DNA of 64,000 nt from Bacteroidaceae bacterium (GCA_017615835.1 JAFZZI010000008.1:38394-102393), one strand, 5' to 3'; counted from the first letter of the stretch, positions 44,086-53,192 are shown. Program-made: numbers and translations. Notes: a model not told the origin generated them from the letters alone.

Positions 44086-44997
44086 ATGCTTTACATCTTC
44101 ATCATTAACGGCAGACAGGACAAAAAAGACCGCATCGACTCTGATTTGGAAAGACAACTGGACGGCGTCCAGATTGACTACGAGAAATATTACACGACAG
44201 GCATCGGAGACGGAATCAGATATGTCCGGATTTACTGCGACCTGCACCCTGAAGACGAAGTATGCTTTGTTGCATGCGGTGGCAGTGGAACCGTAAACGA
44301 AGTGGCTTCCGGTATTGTCGGCTTCAAAAACAAATCTATGGCTATACTGGCCTACGGGGCAACAAACGACTTCATAAAGTACTATCCGGAACACGACTTC
44401 ACCAGTCTGAAGGGAATCATCGAAGGAGAAACTGCACAGATAGACATTATCAGGGTAAACGACAACTATGCCCTCAACGTCGTCAATCTCGGATTCGACT
44501 CGATGGTTGCCCGTGAAGGGAACCTCCTCATCGAGTCGGGAATGGAAGGAACGCAGGCTTTCCGCAAGGCTGTTTTCAGGAGTCTGTTCGGAAGCCGTGT
44601 CAACCACATTAAAGTCGAGGCCGACGGCAAACCGCTAAACCGTAGAAGATTGTTGCTGTGTACCATGGCAAATGCCAAATGGTGCGGAGGGCAGTTTCTG
44701 TGCGCCCCCAATGCAGTAGTTGACGACGGACTTATCGAAGTGTGCCTGTTCAAGACATGCTCACTTGTTTCTTTTCTTATCATGATGAAGGAATACACAG
44801 CCGGAAATCATCTCACAGACCGGTTCTGCAAGAAAAGGCTTGTGTATTGCAGGGCTGAACGGGTAAAGGTTACGTCGAAGAACCTCATGTACATCAGCCT
44901 GGACGGCGAAGTAATTGCCGCCACCAAGTATGACATCGACATTATTCCCAAGGCAATCACACTTGTCCTACCCTCAAAAATAAAATCGGATGAATAG
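44086..44997 (+). CDS. Diacylglycerol/lipid kinase family protein
   Basis: A 303-residue protein of the DAGK catalytic family (YegS/DgkB-like), probably cytoplasmic and membrane-peripheral, phosphorylating diacylglycerol or another lipid. FIINGRQDKKDR is the first strand. The nucleotide loop reads ACGGSGTVNEVASG where the family usually has GGDGT. LAYGATNDFIKY corresponds to the family's LGTGNDFAR. The substituted residue raises doubt about activity. ATG 44086 is chosen over a GTG inside the terminator-like hairpin. It overlaps the next gene by 8 bases. Confidence 0.83.
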   Translation: MLYIFIINGRQDKKDRIDSDLERQLDGVQIDYEKYYTTGIGDGIRYVRIYCDLHPEDEVCFVACGGSGTVNEVASGIVGFKNKSMAILAYGATNDFIKYYPEHDFTSLKGIIEGETAQIDIIRVNDNYALNVVNLGFDSMVAREGNLLIESGMEGTQAFRKAVFRSLFGSRVNHIKVEADGKPLNRRRLLLCTMANAKWCGGQFLCAPNAVVDDGLIEVCLFKTCSLVSFLIMMKEYTAGNHLTDRFCKKRLVYCRAERVKVTSKNLMYISLDGEVIAATKYDIDIIPKAITLVLPSKIKSDE

Positions 44998-45943
44998 GAA
45001 CACAACCATACTGTTATTTGCTGTCCTGGCTGCATTTGCAACTGCTTCTGCCCAGGACAAAATGACGCTGATGCCTACATGGATGCCCCAGGCTCAGTTC
45101 GCCGGATATTATGTCGCGCTTGAAAAAGGCTTCTACGCAGACGAGGGCATCGACCTGACGATAGAGCACATGGGAGTCAACTCGTCCAAGCCGGGAATCG
45201 AGCGCATCGGATCAGGCGAAGTTGACGTAATAATCTCCCACCCTATCCAGGCCCTTATGGCGCGTGAATACGGAACCAAAGTCAAGAACGTTCTTCAGAT
45301 TACACAGAACACCGGCATGATGATAGTGAGCCATCAAAAACTGGATGGTCCCCAATCCCTGAACGGTCAGACCATAGGCAGGTGGAAAAGCGGGTTCAGC
45401 GAAATCTGCGAACTGTACTGCCTGGCCAACAACCTTGATGTCAAATGGATTCCGTTCCTCAACGGCATCAACCTGTTTATCTCAGGTGCCATCGATGCAA
45501 CAGTCGTAATGAGTTACAATGAGTACTATCTGCTGCTTGAGGCTATTGGTGACATACCTGAAGAAAATACCATAAAATTCTCAGGAAGCGGATATGACAT
45601 ACCTGAGGATGGCGTCTATGTGACAGAAGATTACCTTAAAAAATATCCTGACAGGGTAGATCGCTTCTGCCGCGCTACCGTAAAGGGGTGGCAGTACTGC
45701 ATTGACCATAGGGAAGAATCGCTTGATATAGTGATGCAGTATGTGAATCGCGTAGGGGTCCGAACCAACCGTTTCCACCAGTCACTGATGCTGAATGAGA
45801 TGATTAACATGCTCAGGACCCCTTTGACAGGAGCAACGGACTATAGTCCTATTCCCCGCGATAAATACGACATACTTGTCAGCATGCTGCTCCAGACAAA
45901 TTATATTTCAGAACCGGTCAGCTATAAAGATTTTGTGAGATGA
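44990..45943 (+). CDS. THI5/NMT1-like periplasmic substrate-binding protein
   Basis: A 317-residue exported binding protein. Its signal peptide (1-21) ends SAQ. The mature part starts with KMTLMPTWMPQAQFAGYYVALEKGFY, the block of ThiY/NMT1-type proteins that bind pyrimidine precursors, nitrate or sulfonates. GIERIGSGEVDVIIS and LNGQTIGRWKSGF are further family features. No ABC permease or ATPase is near. Instead the gene overlaps the lipid kinase (8 bases) and the sensor phosphatase (ATGA), so it more likely acts as a ligand sensor than a transporter part. Ligand unknown. Confidence 0.85.
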   Translation: MNRNTTILLFAVLAAFATASAQDKMTLMPTWMPQAQFAGYYVALEKGFYADEGIDLTIEHMGVNSSKPGIERIGSGEVDVIISHPIQALMAREYGTKVKNVLQITQNTGMMIVSHQKLDGPQSLNGQTIGRWKSGFSEICELYCLANNLDVKWIPFLNGINLFISGAIDATVVMSYNEYYLLLEAIGDIPEENTIKFSGSGYDIPEDGVYVTEDYLKKYPDRVDRFCRATVKGWQYCIDHREESLDIVMQYVNRVGVRTNRFHQSLMLNEMINMLRTPLTGATDYSPIPRDKYDILVSMLLQTNYISEPVSYKDFVR

Positions 45944-47826
45944 AGCCATCAATGTCATTCGCAAAAAGGCTGGCCCTCAGCCTGATTGGAACCACCGCCA
46001 TATTGTTCCTCGCAGCTATTTCTGCCGTCGGAATAGTTTCTTACACCTTCGCATACAAGTCTGCCATCAAGGAAACCTCGGCATTGTTCGAGAACAGTCT
46101 GCTCGAGATAGAGAAGATGCTTACCTATGTGGAATCATCGACAGATGGAAATGCCTGGCTCTCCGAACAGTTCAGCGATAACGAGGCTGCCATGCTTGAC
46201 GTAGTAGGCAATCTCATCAAATCCGACACAAACATCGTTTCGTGTGCCATTGGCTTTGACGCGTATGGGGTGTGGGAGAACACAATGTTTTACTGTCCAA
46301 CTGCCATCCTTGAGCCGGACGGCAACATTCTGGTCGAGGTAAAGGGTAGCGAAGATTACGACTACCTGACAATGGACTGGTTCCAGATTCCCAAATTGCT
46401 GGGCAAACCATACTGGAGCGACCCCTCGTATGACAACGACAGACTTATAGCCTCTTATTCCCGCCCACTTTACAGACATGACGGCAGTTTCCTGGGTGTC
46501 ATCAAGGCAGACATTGACCTCGACTGGCTTACTGACATGATTCAGTCGGTCAGACCGTATGACAACTCATACACTATTCTGGCAGGTCGCAACGGTTCGT
46601 ACATTTCGCATATCGACAGCCGCAAGATAATGAGCGAAACCGTATTTACCGAAAGTCTGGAAGCCGGCGACACAAAGGCTGTGAAGGCAATTCAGCATAT
46701 GATGTCCGGCCAGAAAGGCATACTGAAAGCAAGACGAAAGGGATTCAAAGGTTTCATTGTTTACGGTCCTCTATCAAACGGATGGACCGGAGCGCTTGTC
46801 TGTACACTTAAAGACGTGTTCTCAAGAGCGAAAAGAATGAGCACCATTTCATTTTTAATCGCAGTAATGGGATTGTTGCTTCTATACTTGAACGACCGGA
46901 AAATCATCGAAAGACAGGCACAGCCCATCACCGAACTTGCCTACTCCGCATTGAACATATCACAGGGAAAATTCAAGGCACGAATACCGGAAGTAAAGAG
47001 TGAAGACGAGTTGAGGCACCTGCACGATTCGCTTCGCTATCTTGAAAGTTCGATTGACCAATACATTACCGAACTCCGCACGACCACAGCATCGAACGAA
47101 CGTTACGAAAGCGAACTTAACGTCGCAAGCACCATACAGATGCAGATGCTTCCCAACAACTTTCCCAAGTTCGGAGACATAGACCTGTATGCCACCCTCC
47201 ATCCGGCCAAGGAAGTCGGAGGCGACCTGTATGACTTTTTCCTGGAAGGGCGCGAACTGTACTTTGCGGTAGGCGACGTATCCGGGAAGGGTGTGCCTGC
47301 AGCCTTATACATGGCCATTACCCGCAGCTCCTTCCGCTTTATTGCAAAAATGGGATTCTCTCCCGAGAGCATAGTAAGCCGTTTAAACGATGCTTTCTGC
47401 GACGGCAACGACAGCGGCATGTTCGTCACTCTGTTTGCAGGCAGCATAAACATAGACACTCTTGAGATGAAATTCTGCAATGCAGGCCACAACCCGATAC
47501 TGATAGTCAACCCTGACGGCTCCACACGCTACTTTCATGCAAAACCCAACCTGGCAGCCGGCCTGTTCAAGGAGTTCCCCTATCAGGGCGAAAGCCTTCA
47601 GCTGGAAAAAGGCACCAGACTGCTCATCTACACCGATGGCGTAAGCGAGGCAGAGAACCAGTCGAAGGAACTTTACGGTGAGGATCGACTGGAGCAGTTC
47701 GCACAAAACAGCAATCCTCAAGACAGTTCTGAGGAGTTCATCAATGGACTTACAGCATCCATAAAGGCATTCACTTTGAATAATCCCCAGAATGACGATA
47801 TCACAATCATGTCAATAAAATTATAG
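45940..47826 (+). CDS. Membrane Cache-HAMP-PP2C (SpoIIE/RsbU-type) phosphatase
   Basis: A 628-residue sensor phosphatase. Membrane helix 1 (about 10-33) is followed by an extracytoplasmic region of about 265 residues with dCache features (DWFQIPKLLGKPYWSDPSYD, DGSFLGVIKADIDLDWL, YTILAGRNGSYISH). Helix 2 is near 300-320, then a HAMP domain, a short coiled coil, and a PP2C/SpoIIE domain with GGDLYDFF, GDVSGKGVPAALYMA, YTDGVSEAEN and NDDITIM carrying the metal-binding aspartates. Relatives dephosphorylate anti-sigma-factor antagonists; no STAS or anti-sigma gene is adjacent. It starts in an ATGA overlap with the binding-protein gene. Confidence 0.9.
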   Translation: MKPSMSFAKRLALSLIGTTAILFLAAISAVGIVSYTFAYKSAIKETSALFENSLLEIEKMLTYVESSTDGNAWLSEQFSDNEAAMLDVVGNLIKSDTNIVSCAIGFDAYGVWENTMFYCPTAILEPDGNILVEVKGSEDYDYLTMDWFQIPKLLGKPYWSDPSYDNDRLIASYSRPLYRHDGSFLGVIKADIDLDWLTDMIQSVRPYDNSYTILAGRNGSYISHIDSRKIMSETVFTESLEAGDTKAVKAIQHMMSGQKGILKARRKGFKGFIVYGPLSNGWTGALVCTLKDVFSRAKRMSTISFLIAVMGLLLLYLNDRKIIERQAQPITELAYSALNISQGKFKARIPEVKSEDELRHLHDSLRYLESSIDQYITELRTTTASNERYESELNVASTIQMQMLPNNFPKFGDIDLYATLHPAKEVGGDLYDFFLEGRELYFAVGDVSGKGVPAALYMAITRSSFRFIAKMGFSPESIVSRLNDAFCDGNDSGMFVTLFAGSINIDTLEMKFCNAGHNPILIVNPDGSTRYFHAKPNLAAGLFKEFPYQGESLQLEKGTRLLIYTDGVSEAENQSKELYGEDRLEQFAQNSNPQDSSEEFINGLTASIKAFTLNNPQNDDITIMSIKL

Positions 47827-47929
47827 CCTGTATTTGTTAAAAAGCGAAAAAGAATTGTTTTATGCATATATTAGGTATACTTTTACAAGCGAAACTTAAC
47901 CGGTCACAAGACCATAAAAATTTTTAGCA

Positions 47930-48442
47930 ATGAAGAAGATTCAAACTGTTTTAACAATTTGTCTGGCACTTCTGGTCTCAGCGAATGTCTCAGGTGCCAA
48001 GAAACCTAAAGGCATCATCATTCCCGAGGGTGACAATGCCGTTCTCTCTACAGAGGGCAGTTTCACAACCATCACTCTGCCCGAAACACTCTCTGCTGAA
48101 GAAATGGAACTTTACAATACAGACCTTGTAGGATACCTGATCAGACTGAACGCTAAAATCTCCAGCGACGGCAGCGATTACAATGGTGGCAAGATTTATT
48201 ATTACATGCACAACTCGAAGGAGTGGCTTCACAAAGGCCAGTATGAACTCCCCGCACAGATGAATGTACAGAAAATCAAATCCATCAAGATAGCCAAGTC
48301 TATGTTGCGTCTCAGAGAGTTCAACAAGCAGATGCCTCTCCTTGACGGACACAGGGACAAGAAGAACGACACTGCTTACCAGAACGAACTTCTGGAAGGC
48401 GAGAACCGCTACATATTTATTGACATTACCCTCAGGGACTGA
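47930..48442 (+). CDS. Small secreted protein, unknown function
   Basis: A 170-residue exported protein. Signal peptide 1-22 (ending VSGA), then KKPKGIIIPEGDNAVLSTEGSFTTITLPETLS, a basic start followed by beta-type segments. No cysteines for lipidation and no family recognised. It has an imperfect promoter candidate TATACTTT about 50 bases upstream and a strong terminator downstream, so it is a single-gene unit. A stress-type envelope role is possible but unsupported. Confidence 0.7.
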   Translation: MKKIQTVLTICLALLVSANVSGAKKPKGIIIPEGDNAVLSTEGSFTTITLPETLSAEEMELYNTDLVGYLIRLNAKISSDGSDYNGGKIYYYMHNSKEWLHKGQYELPAQMNVQKIKSIKIAKSMLRLREFNKQMPLLDGHRDKKNDTAYQNELLEGENRYIFIDITLRD

Positions 48443-48460
48443 TCTTACAGAGGCCCAAAT

Positions 48461-48500
48461 AAACCAGGAAAGTCCGGCAATCCGCCGGACTTTTCTGGTT
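48461..48500 (+). terminator. Strong hairpin terminator
   Basis: GTCCGGC-AATCC-GCCGGAC followed by TTTT. The stem can extend outward through GAAA/TTTT and AAACCAG/CTGGTTT, giving a long inverted repeat. Confidence 0.85.
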
Positions 48501-48526
48501 TATCCCTATCCATAAGGAAAAAACAC

Positions 48527-48535
48527 TATATTTGC
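48527..48535 (+). promoter_or_regulatory. Bacteroidota -7 box TATATTTGC
   Basis: Perfect TAnnTTTGC match; about 130 bases before the DUF4380-like gene and 30 before the mini-ORF at 48566. Confidence 0.6.
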
Positions 48536-48565
48536 ATGATTCATGACAAATTCGAACCTTCAAGT

Positions 48566-48643
48566 ATGATAAAGACGAAACATTTACTAGCTATCGTCCT
48601 TGCATTAGCATTAAGCGGAAAGTCTCTGTCCGACACAAAATAA
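48566..48643 (+). CDS. 25-codon signal-peptide-like mini-ORF
   Basis: ATG to TAA in the leader of the following gene. The peptide starts MIKTKHLLAIVLALALS and then ends SLSDTK, so it looks like a complete signal-peptide n/h-region with almost nothing after it. It could be a leader peptide, a small membrane peptide, or the remnant of a truncated secreted protein. It lies between the -7 box at 48527 and ATG 48667. Confidence 0.35.
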   Translation: MIKTKHLLAIVLALALSGKSLSDTK

Positions 48644-48666
48644 GAAAACCCACATAAATTACAGGT

Positions 48667-49566
48667 ATGAAAAAAATCGTTCTTACACTTGGCTTTGCTG
48701 TCTGCGCAACTATACAGGCAAACGCCCAGTTCCCCGGCTTTCAGGCTCAGCCGCAGGATCCTTCAGAGCCCTACACCATCACCGTCGGTGAAGTCTCTAT
48801 GACAATCGATGCCGGTCGTGGCGCCAAAATCATGTCATATAAGTACAACGACACCGAGATGCTGTCTCAGAGGACCATGGCCAACCAGTTTGGAAGTACA
48901 TTCTGGACAAGTCCGCAGGTTGAGTGGAACTGGCCTCCCATCCCCGAGTACGACAGTCGCAAATATTCCGTTGAGAAGGACGGAGAGAGTCTTGTCATGA
49001 CCAGTCAGCTGACTACAAAACTGCCATTCAGGATAACTAAAAGGTTCACTCCGAACCCAAAGAAGAAGGCCATCACGATAAGCTACACCATAACCAACGA
49101 AGGCGATGCCGAGCGCCAGGTAGCACCGTGGGAAATTTCGCGCGTAAACAATGAAGGGTTGATTTTCTTTGAGGCTCCCATCGAAACCATCGACCCTGCT
49201 GACCTCATGCCCTTCACCTCAGAGTACGGCATATCGTGGTACGTACCCGATGAAGCCCGGCAGAACCGCAAGATCAATGCCGACGGCACCGGGTGGCTTG
49301 CTTACGCCGGGAATGGAATGCTGATGGTCAAGAAGTTCACAGACCTGAAAGGCAACCTTCAGCCCGCGCCCAAAGAGGCCGAAATCCAGGTTTACGTAAA
49401 CTCCGGCAAGACATACATAGAACTTGAGAGTCAGGGTGCATATACAATGCTGCAGCCATGCGAGTCGCTCACATGGACAGTCAACTGGTATCTCATGCCG
49501 CTCAAGTCAGACGCAGTTCCGTCGAAGAAACTGGCAAAGCAGGCAAAGAAAGCCGCGAAGAAGTAA
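48667..49566 (+). CDS. Secreted galactose-mutarotase-like protein (DUF4380-like)
   Basis: A 299-residue exported protein. Signal peptide about 1-20 (ending NAQ). The body is beta-rich, with ITVGEVSMTIDAGRGAKIMSYKYNDTEML, FGSTFWTSPQVEWNWPPI and YTITNEGDAERQVAPWEISRV, which resemble the DUF4380 family and aldose-1-epimerase-like folds that bind sugars. The last 20 residues are lysine/alanine-rich, possibly for surface or nucleic-acid contacts. No other carbohydrate genes adjoin, so the sugar is unknown. Confidence 0.75.
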   Translation: MKKIVLTLGFAVCATIQANAQFPGFQAQPQDPSEPYTITVGEVSMTIDAGRGAKIMSYKYNDTEMLSQRTMANQFGSTFWTSPQVEWNWPPIPEYDSRKYSVEKDGESLVMTSQLTTKLPFRITKRFTPNPKKKAITISYTITNEGDAERQVAPWEISRVNNEGLIFFEAPIETIDPADLMPFTSEYGISWYVPDEARQNRKINADGTGWLAYAGNGMLMVKKFTDLKGNLQPAPKEAEIQVYVNSGKTYIELESQGAYTMLQPCESLTWTVNWYLMPLKSDAVPSKKLAKQAKKAAKK

Positions 49567-49613
49567 TCAGGCTACCCAAATGGCGACGGCCTGACGGAAA
49601 ACGAATGTTACAT

Positions 49614-49643
49614 ACCCGACATCCTCATGAATGCCGGGTTTTT
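49614..49643 (+). terminator. Hairpin terminator after the DUF4380-like gene
   Basis: ACCCGACAT and ATGCCGGGT pair with one mismatch around an 8-base loop, followed by TTTTC. It lies between two convergent genes and touches the stop codon of the Dabb gene. Confidence 0.65.
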
Positions 49644-49948
49644 CAGACCTTATAGTCAAGGCAGCAGCGCTGAACCGTATACGGCCGCACCCTACAATCT
49701 GCTATAGCCACATGTTCAGGGTGCCTGGAGTAACATTTCAGTGCCTCTTCACTCTCAAGAGTACTGTCCAGCATAACATCGGCATTCGATGACGGCAAGC
49801 GTCCACTGATGTGCACCTTTACATCTATCAGTCCGGGTACCTTACCTACAAGTCCTTCCAGTCCCTCCTTAATTCCAGCCTTTACAGATTCCTTCTCGTC
49901 TTCCGTCAGTTCAGGATTCAAAGTCCAAAGTATGACATGCCTTACCAT
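49643..49948 (-). CDS. Dabb-family (stress-responsive A/B barrel) protein
   Basis: A 101-residue small cytoplasmic protein of the dimeric alpha/beta barrel (Dabb) type: MVRHVILWTLNPELTEDEKESVKAGIKEGLEGLVGKVPGLIDVKV and the C-terminal CYSRHPEHVAIADCRVRPYTVQRCCLDY match the family. Members are often of unknown function, some being polyketide cyclases or stress proteins. No promoter was clear. It is 36 bases downstream of the propeller lipoprotein gene on the same strand. Confidence 0.88.
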   Translation of the reverse strand: MVRHVILWTLNPELTEDEKESVKAGIKEGLEGLVGKVPGLIDVKVHISGRLPSSNADVMLDSTLESEEALKCYSRHPEHVAIADCRVRPYTVQRCCLDYKV

Positions 49949-49984
49949 ATCCCAAATTCACAATCGTTATTACCAATATCAGCC

Positions 49985-51109
49985 TTAGTTTTCTGTCTTG
50001 AAATCAAAGCGCATCAGGACAGGATTGCCGTCTGCTGATATTCCTGACAATATCTCTTCATCAACACTATTCCCGTTGGCCATTAAAAATCCCGATGCTG
50101 AAGTATAAGTAATCAACGCTTTGTCACACAGGTAATAGCCGTATCCCGGGAATGGGATGGAACATAGACCCTGTTCCTGCAGGCAATAATTGTAGCATTT
50201 GCCGTCAGTCAGGTTCTTTATGATCATAAAATCCCTTATCCCATATTCATCCAGAAACATCTGATAGGTGACGACAAGCAGATTACCCACCTTTGCGGCT
50301 TTGCTGAACGACTTTACATATTCCGTATTCATAACTTTCTCACTGAAAGCGACAATATCATCCATGTCGCTCTCTTTGTAGCGGATGTTATTTGTAAAGA
50401 GGAATTCAGCTATCAGTCTGGAGGTCTGTCCGTCATACTCAAATATCCTGTAGTCGAAGGGTTTGAAATAGAATATGGAACTGCCCTGCCTGTTCAGTTT
50501 CCTCCCACCGGTCATATAACTGGTAATCTTGTCGAAATCATCCCATGAATCCATTACCTCTCCTTCATGGGATATCTTTACGAAATTCTTATGGCTTTCA
50601 TTGTTGTTGTCCGAATACAGCAGAATATAATCATCCTCCACAGCCATATCAAAATACGGCCCGTCCAAACCAATTTCCCTGAGGAATTCTCCTTCAAAAG
50701 AGTAGACACGTATCTTCTTTTCAAAGCTGGACAGGATGTAAACCTCATCTCCCTGAACATCAAAACAGTTAGCATCGATATACTCTCCATGACCTCTGCC
50801 TTGACGGTCAATCTTGGATATGAATTTCCCATCCATGTCAAACAGGAATATCCTTTTGCCGGAATCGAGTATGTAATATGTGTCATCGTAAACCATAATG
50901 CGCACGATGTCTCCCATCAGGAAATCTTCTCCGGTCTCAAGGGGAATGATGCGGGTGGAAGCAAAATGCGAATCAGAATTATTGTCCCATTTTGTTGCAT
51001 CTACTTTTGTCAAGTCCTTTGCTTCATCCTGTACATTGGCACAGGAATCTGTCAATATGCAGGCAACAACTGCAACCGCCGTGCAAACAACATACAAAAT
51101 CCTTCTCAT
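49985..51109 (-). CDS. Six-bladed beta-propeller lipoprotein
   Basis: A 374-residue envelope lipoprotein. The signal peptide ends in ILTDSC (Cys near residue 23). The body has repeated propeller-blade motifs such as RIFLFDMDGKFISKIDRQGRGHGEYIDANCFDVQGDEVYIL and KKIRVYSFEGEFLREIG, as in the Bacteroidota 6-bladed propeller families. Such proteins may scaffold or bind at the cell surface; function unknown. It has its own -7 box, placed at the end of the TlpA-like gene upstream. A related propeller lies at 53270. Confidence 0.8.
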   Translation of the reverse strand: MRRILYVVCTAVAVVACILTDSCANVQDEAKDLTKVDATKWDNNSDSHFASTRIIPLETGEDFLMGDIVRIMVYDDTYYILDSGKRIFLFDMDGKFISKIDRQGRGHGEYIDANCFDVQGDEVYILSSFEKKIRVYSFEGEFLREIGLDGPYFDMAVEDDYILLYSDNNNESHKNFVKISHEGEVMDSWDDFDKITSYMTGGRKLNRQGSSIFYFKPFDYRIFEYDGQTSRLIAEFLFTNNIRYKESDMDDIVAFSEKVMNTEYVKSFSKAAKVGNLLVVTYQMFLDEYGIRDFMIIKNLTDGKCYNYCLQEQGLCSIPFPGYGYYLCDKALITYTSASGFLMANGNSVDEEILSGISADGNPVLMRFDFKTEN

Positions 51110-51136
51110 GAATTATCCAAATAACCGTTTGTGTTC

Positions 51137-51144
51137 CAAAGTTA
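51137..51144 (-). promoter_or_regulatory. Bacteroidota -7 box TAACTTTG
   Basis: Minus-strand match whose first bases are the stop codon of the TlpA-like gene; 27 bases before ATG 51109. Confidence 0.55.
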
Positions 51145-53160
51145 GCGATTAAATCCGTCGATTTTGCCTTCCGGATTGTCAGGATTGACCGTCATCATGT
51201 AGGGCACATCAGAAACGACAAGTCCGTCGGGTGTTATCAACTCGTGATGAGGAATCCCGGAAAAGTGGAACAGACCGGCGAGAGCATTGTAGTCGTCCAC
51301 TGGTATGCGGTAACTCTCGGCACCTTCAAGCCACTCCTTCCGGAACGGTTCATAAACCTGCTCGGGATCATCTGTTATAAAGATCATCGCAAACTTGTCA
51401 TGCTTGCCGGTCATCAGCTTGCGGTTGTTGTTGAACAGATTCTTAATGCCTGCAACGCACGGTCCGCAGCCGACTGACCAGAAGTCAATGTAAACGTACT
51501 TGCCCGGATAATTGGACAAAATAGTCTTGAGAATCTCTGTTCCCCGGCAGTCAGGCAGTTCCCAGTAAGGCTCGCGGCTACGGACGAAGTCCTGATATAT
51601 CAGGTCAGCACGCTTCTCCAGATTTGCATCGTTGAGCAGACGCTTCTCCATGGCCAGATATGCCATGAGAACGCTGTCGGGATTATCGGCTTTGTTAAAC
51701 ATCAGCAGAGTGTATAAACTGCCGAGAGTGTGCTCTAAATCCTGCATCATGCATATCTTGCCGAACAGAGTGGGTTCCGAACGGCCGAAAACCTTCATGT
51801 CGTTGGCCAGATGTACGGAGTCTTCCATAAACTCCCTCAAAGCATACTGAGAACCCTCGGACATACTGTTTTCCATAGACTCAAAATTCAGTTCTGACGT
51901 ATCGTAGAAGGCCACATCGTACTTGTAGCGGTTGAATATGACCCACTCCTGCGGCATCACAAGCATAAGAGTGTCGTCAGCAGTGAAATCGGCAATAAAG
52001 CGCTTACCTTCAGGGTCTGTCAGAACACTGCGGATATTCTCCGAAACCTTTCTGATCAAGGCGGTATCTATCTGTTCAACTGAAGTCACCGAAGATACCA
52101 GTGAGTAAATCTGGTCTTGCACATCCATGCGGTAGTCAAGATAAGTTTCCAGGATATTGTTCTCCATCATTATCCGGGCATACTCGTACTCGAACGCTGT
52201 CAGGTTGTATCTGGATGCCAGATAGTTAATGTAATCGCGTCCAAGTGCCTTCCACTCCCAGACATACTTCAGTACCTCGGAAAGATCAACCGAATCTTTG
52301 AGATTGAACTTGCCGTTGTCAGCGATATATACCCCATGAGGTATGCGGTCGTAGTTCTCGAGCAGATAGTGACGTCCGTCAGACAGCGAATAACTGACCG
52401 AGCCGTCCTTAAGGAAGACGATATTGAGCGTATCGCCGGGCTGAGCTATGAAAGTGTGCCACTCGTTCTTATGGTCAATTATTGCAGCTCCGATGAAGTT
52501 GTTAACATCGAACGATATCTCAAAATGGCCGTCTTCATCTATCTCAAGTGCCAGATTTCCGTCACCGTCATTGAAATAATCCTTGTAGAGAAGCTTGTAA
52601 GTCTGGAAATTCTGGCTGCGGTCGTAGCCTTCTACTGTTCCGTGCAGTGTGACTGCTCCCGAATTGAATATGCTGCGACGAATCTGTTCCGCCTCTCTCT
52701 GCTGCTGACGGCTGAACTTAGGCCTGGCAGGAATATAGGTGGAGTCGTGGATGCCGATTATCTTGAAGAAATTACTGCCCGTCCCCTCAATCATGTCAAA
52801 TATCTTCGTGCCGGACGGCAACGGCTCGAAACCTACTCGGAATGACATGCCGCCGGGTCCCGAAGCGAAATACTCACCCAGATTGTGTTCCGTCATGAAG
52901 AGAGCCTTGTAGTGACGGTCCTGAACATCGCACAGATACATCTGAGGCAGAATGCTCATGGAAGACCATTCCATGCGCGAATTGTAGAAAAACGTCAGAA
53001 TAGTGGCGGTATCGGTAAACTCCACATGTGTTACCCTCAGTTCTCTCTCCCAGTTACAGGTGTTACTGGCATAGGAGCGGACATTCGTGAACTCGCGCGG
53101 AGCGCCGGTGCACGCAGCAAGAAGTACAGTGCATAATACCGTGAACAATAATTTCCTCAT
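51142..53160 (-). CDS. Thioredoxin-like (TlpA-type) lipoprotein with DUF4369-like domain
   Basis: A 672-residue periplasmic or outer-membrane lipoprotein. The lipobox is LLAAC (Cys about residue 17). A beta region (about 20-150) is followed by a DUF4369-like part, GTVEGYDRSQNFQTYKLLY, and a long helical section. The C-terminal domain (about 535-672) is thioredoxin-like, with the active site WSVGCGPCVAG and the cis-proline region FSGIPHHELI. It should reduce or isomerise disulfides in secreted proteins; substrates unknown. ATG 53160 is chosen because it gives the signal peptide. Confidence 0.85.
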   Translation of the reverse strand: MRKLLFTVLCTVLLAACTGAPREFTNVRSYASNTCNWERELRVTHVEFTDTATILTFFYNSRMEWSSMSILPQMYLCDVQDRHYKALFMTEHNLGEYFASGPGGMSFRVGFEPLPSGTKIFDMIEGTGSNFFKIIGIHDSTYIPARPKFSRQQQREAEQIRRSIFNSGAVTLHGTVEGYDRSQNFQTYKLLYKDYFNDGDGNLALEIDEDGHFEISFDVNNFIGAAIIDHKNEWHTFIAQPGDTLNIVFLKDGSVSYSLSDGRHYLLENYDRIPHGVYIADNGKFNLKDSVDLSEVLKYVWEWKALGRDYINYLASRYNLTAFEYEYARIMMENNILETYLDYRMDVQDQIYSLVSSVTSVEQIDTALIRKVSENIRSVLTDPEGKRFIADFTADDTLMLVMPQEWVIFNRYKYDVAFYDTSELNFESMENSMSEGSQYALREFMEDSVHLANDMKVFGRSEPTLFGKICMMQDLEHTLGSLYTLLMFNKADNPDSVLMAYLAMEKRLLNDANLEKRADLIYQDFVRSREPYWELPDCRGTEILKTILSNYPGKYVYIDFWSVGCGPCVAGIKNLFNNNRKLMTGKHDKFAMIFITDDPEQVYEPFRKEWLEGAESYRIPVDDYNALAGLFHFSGIPHHELITPDGLVVSDVPYMMTVNPDNPEGKIDGFNR

Positions 53161-53184
53161 ATTAAATAATAATGTTGTGACCTT

Positions 53185-53192
53185 CAAAATTA
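53185..53192 (-). promoter_or_regulatory. Bacteroidota -7 box TAATTTTG
   Basis: Minus-strand match 24 bases before ATG 53160 of the TlpA-like gene. Confidence 0.55.

Noticed and set aside
46100-46480. Minus-strand frame across the Cache domain
   Set aside because: Antisense shadow of the sensor phosphatase.
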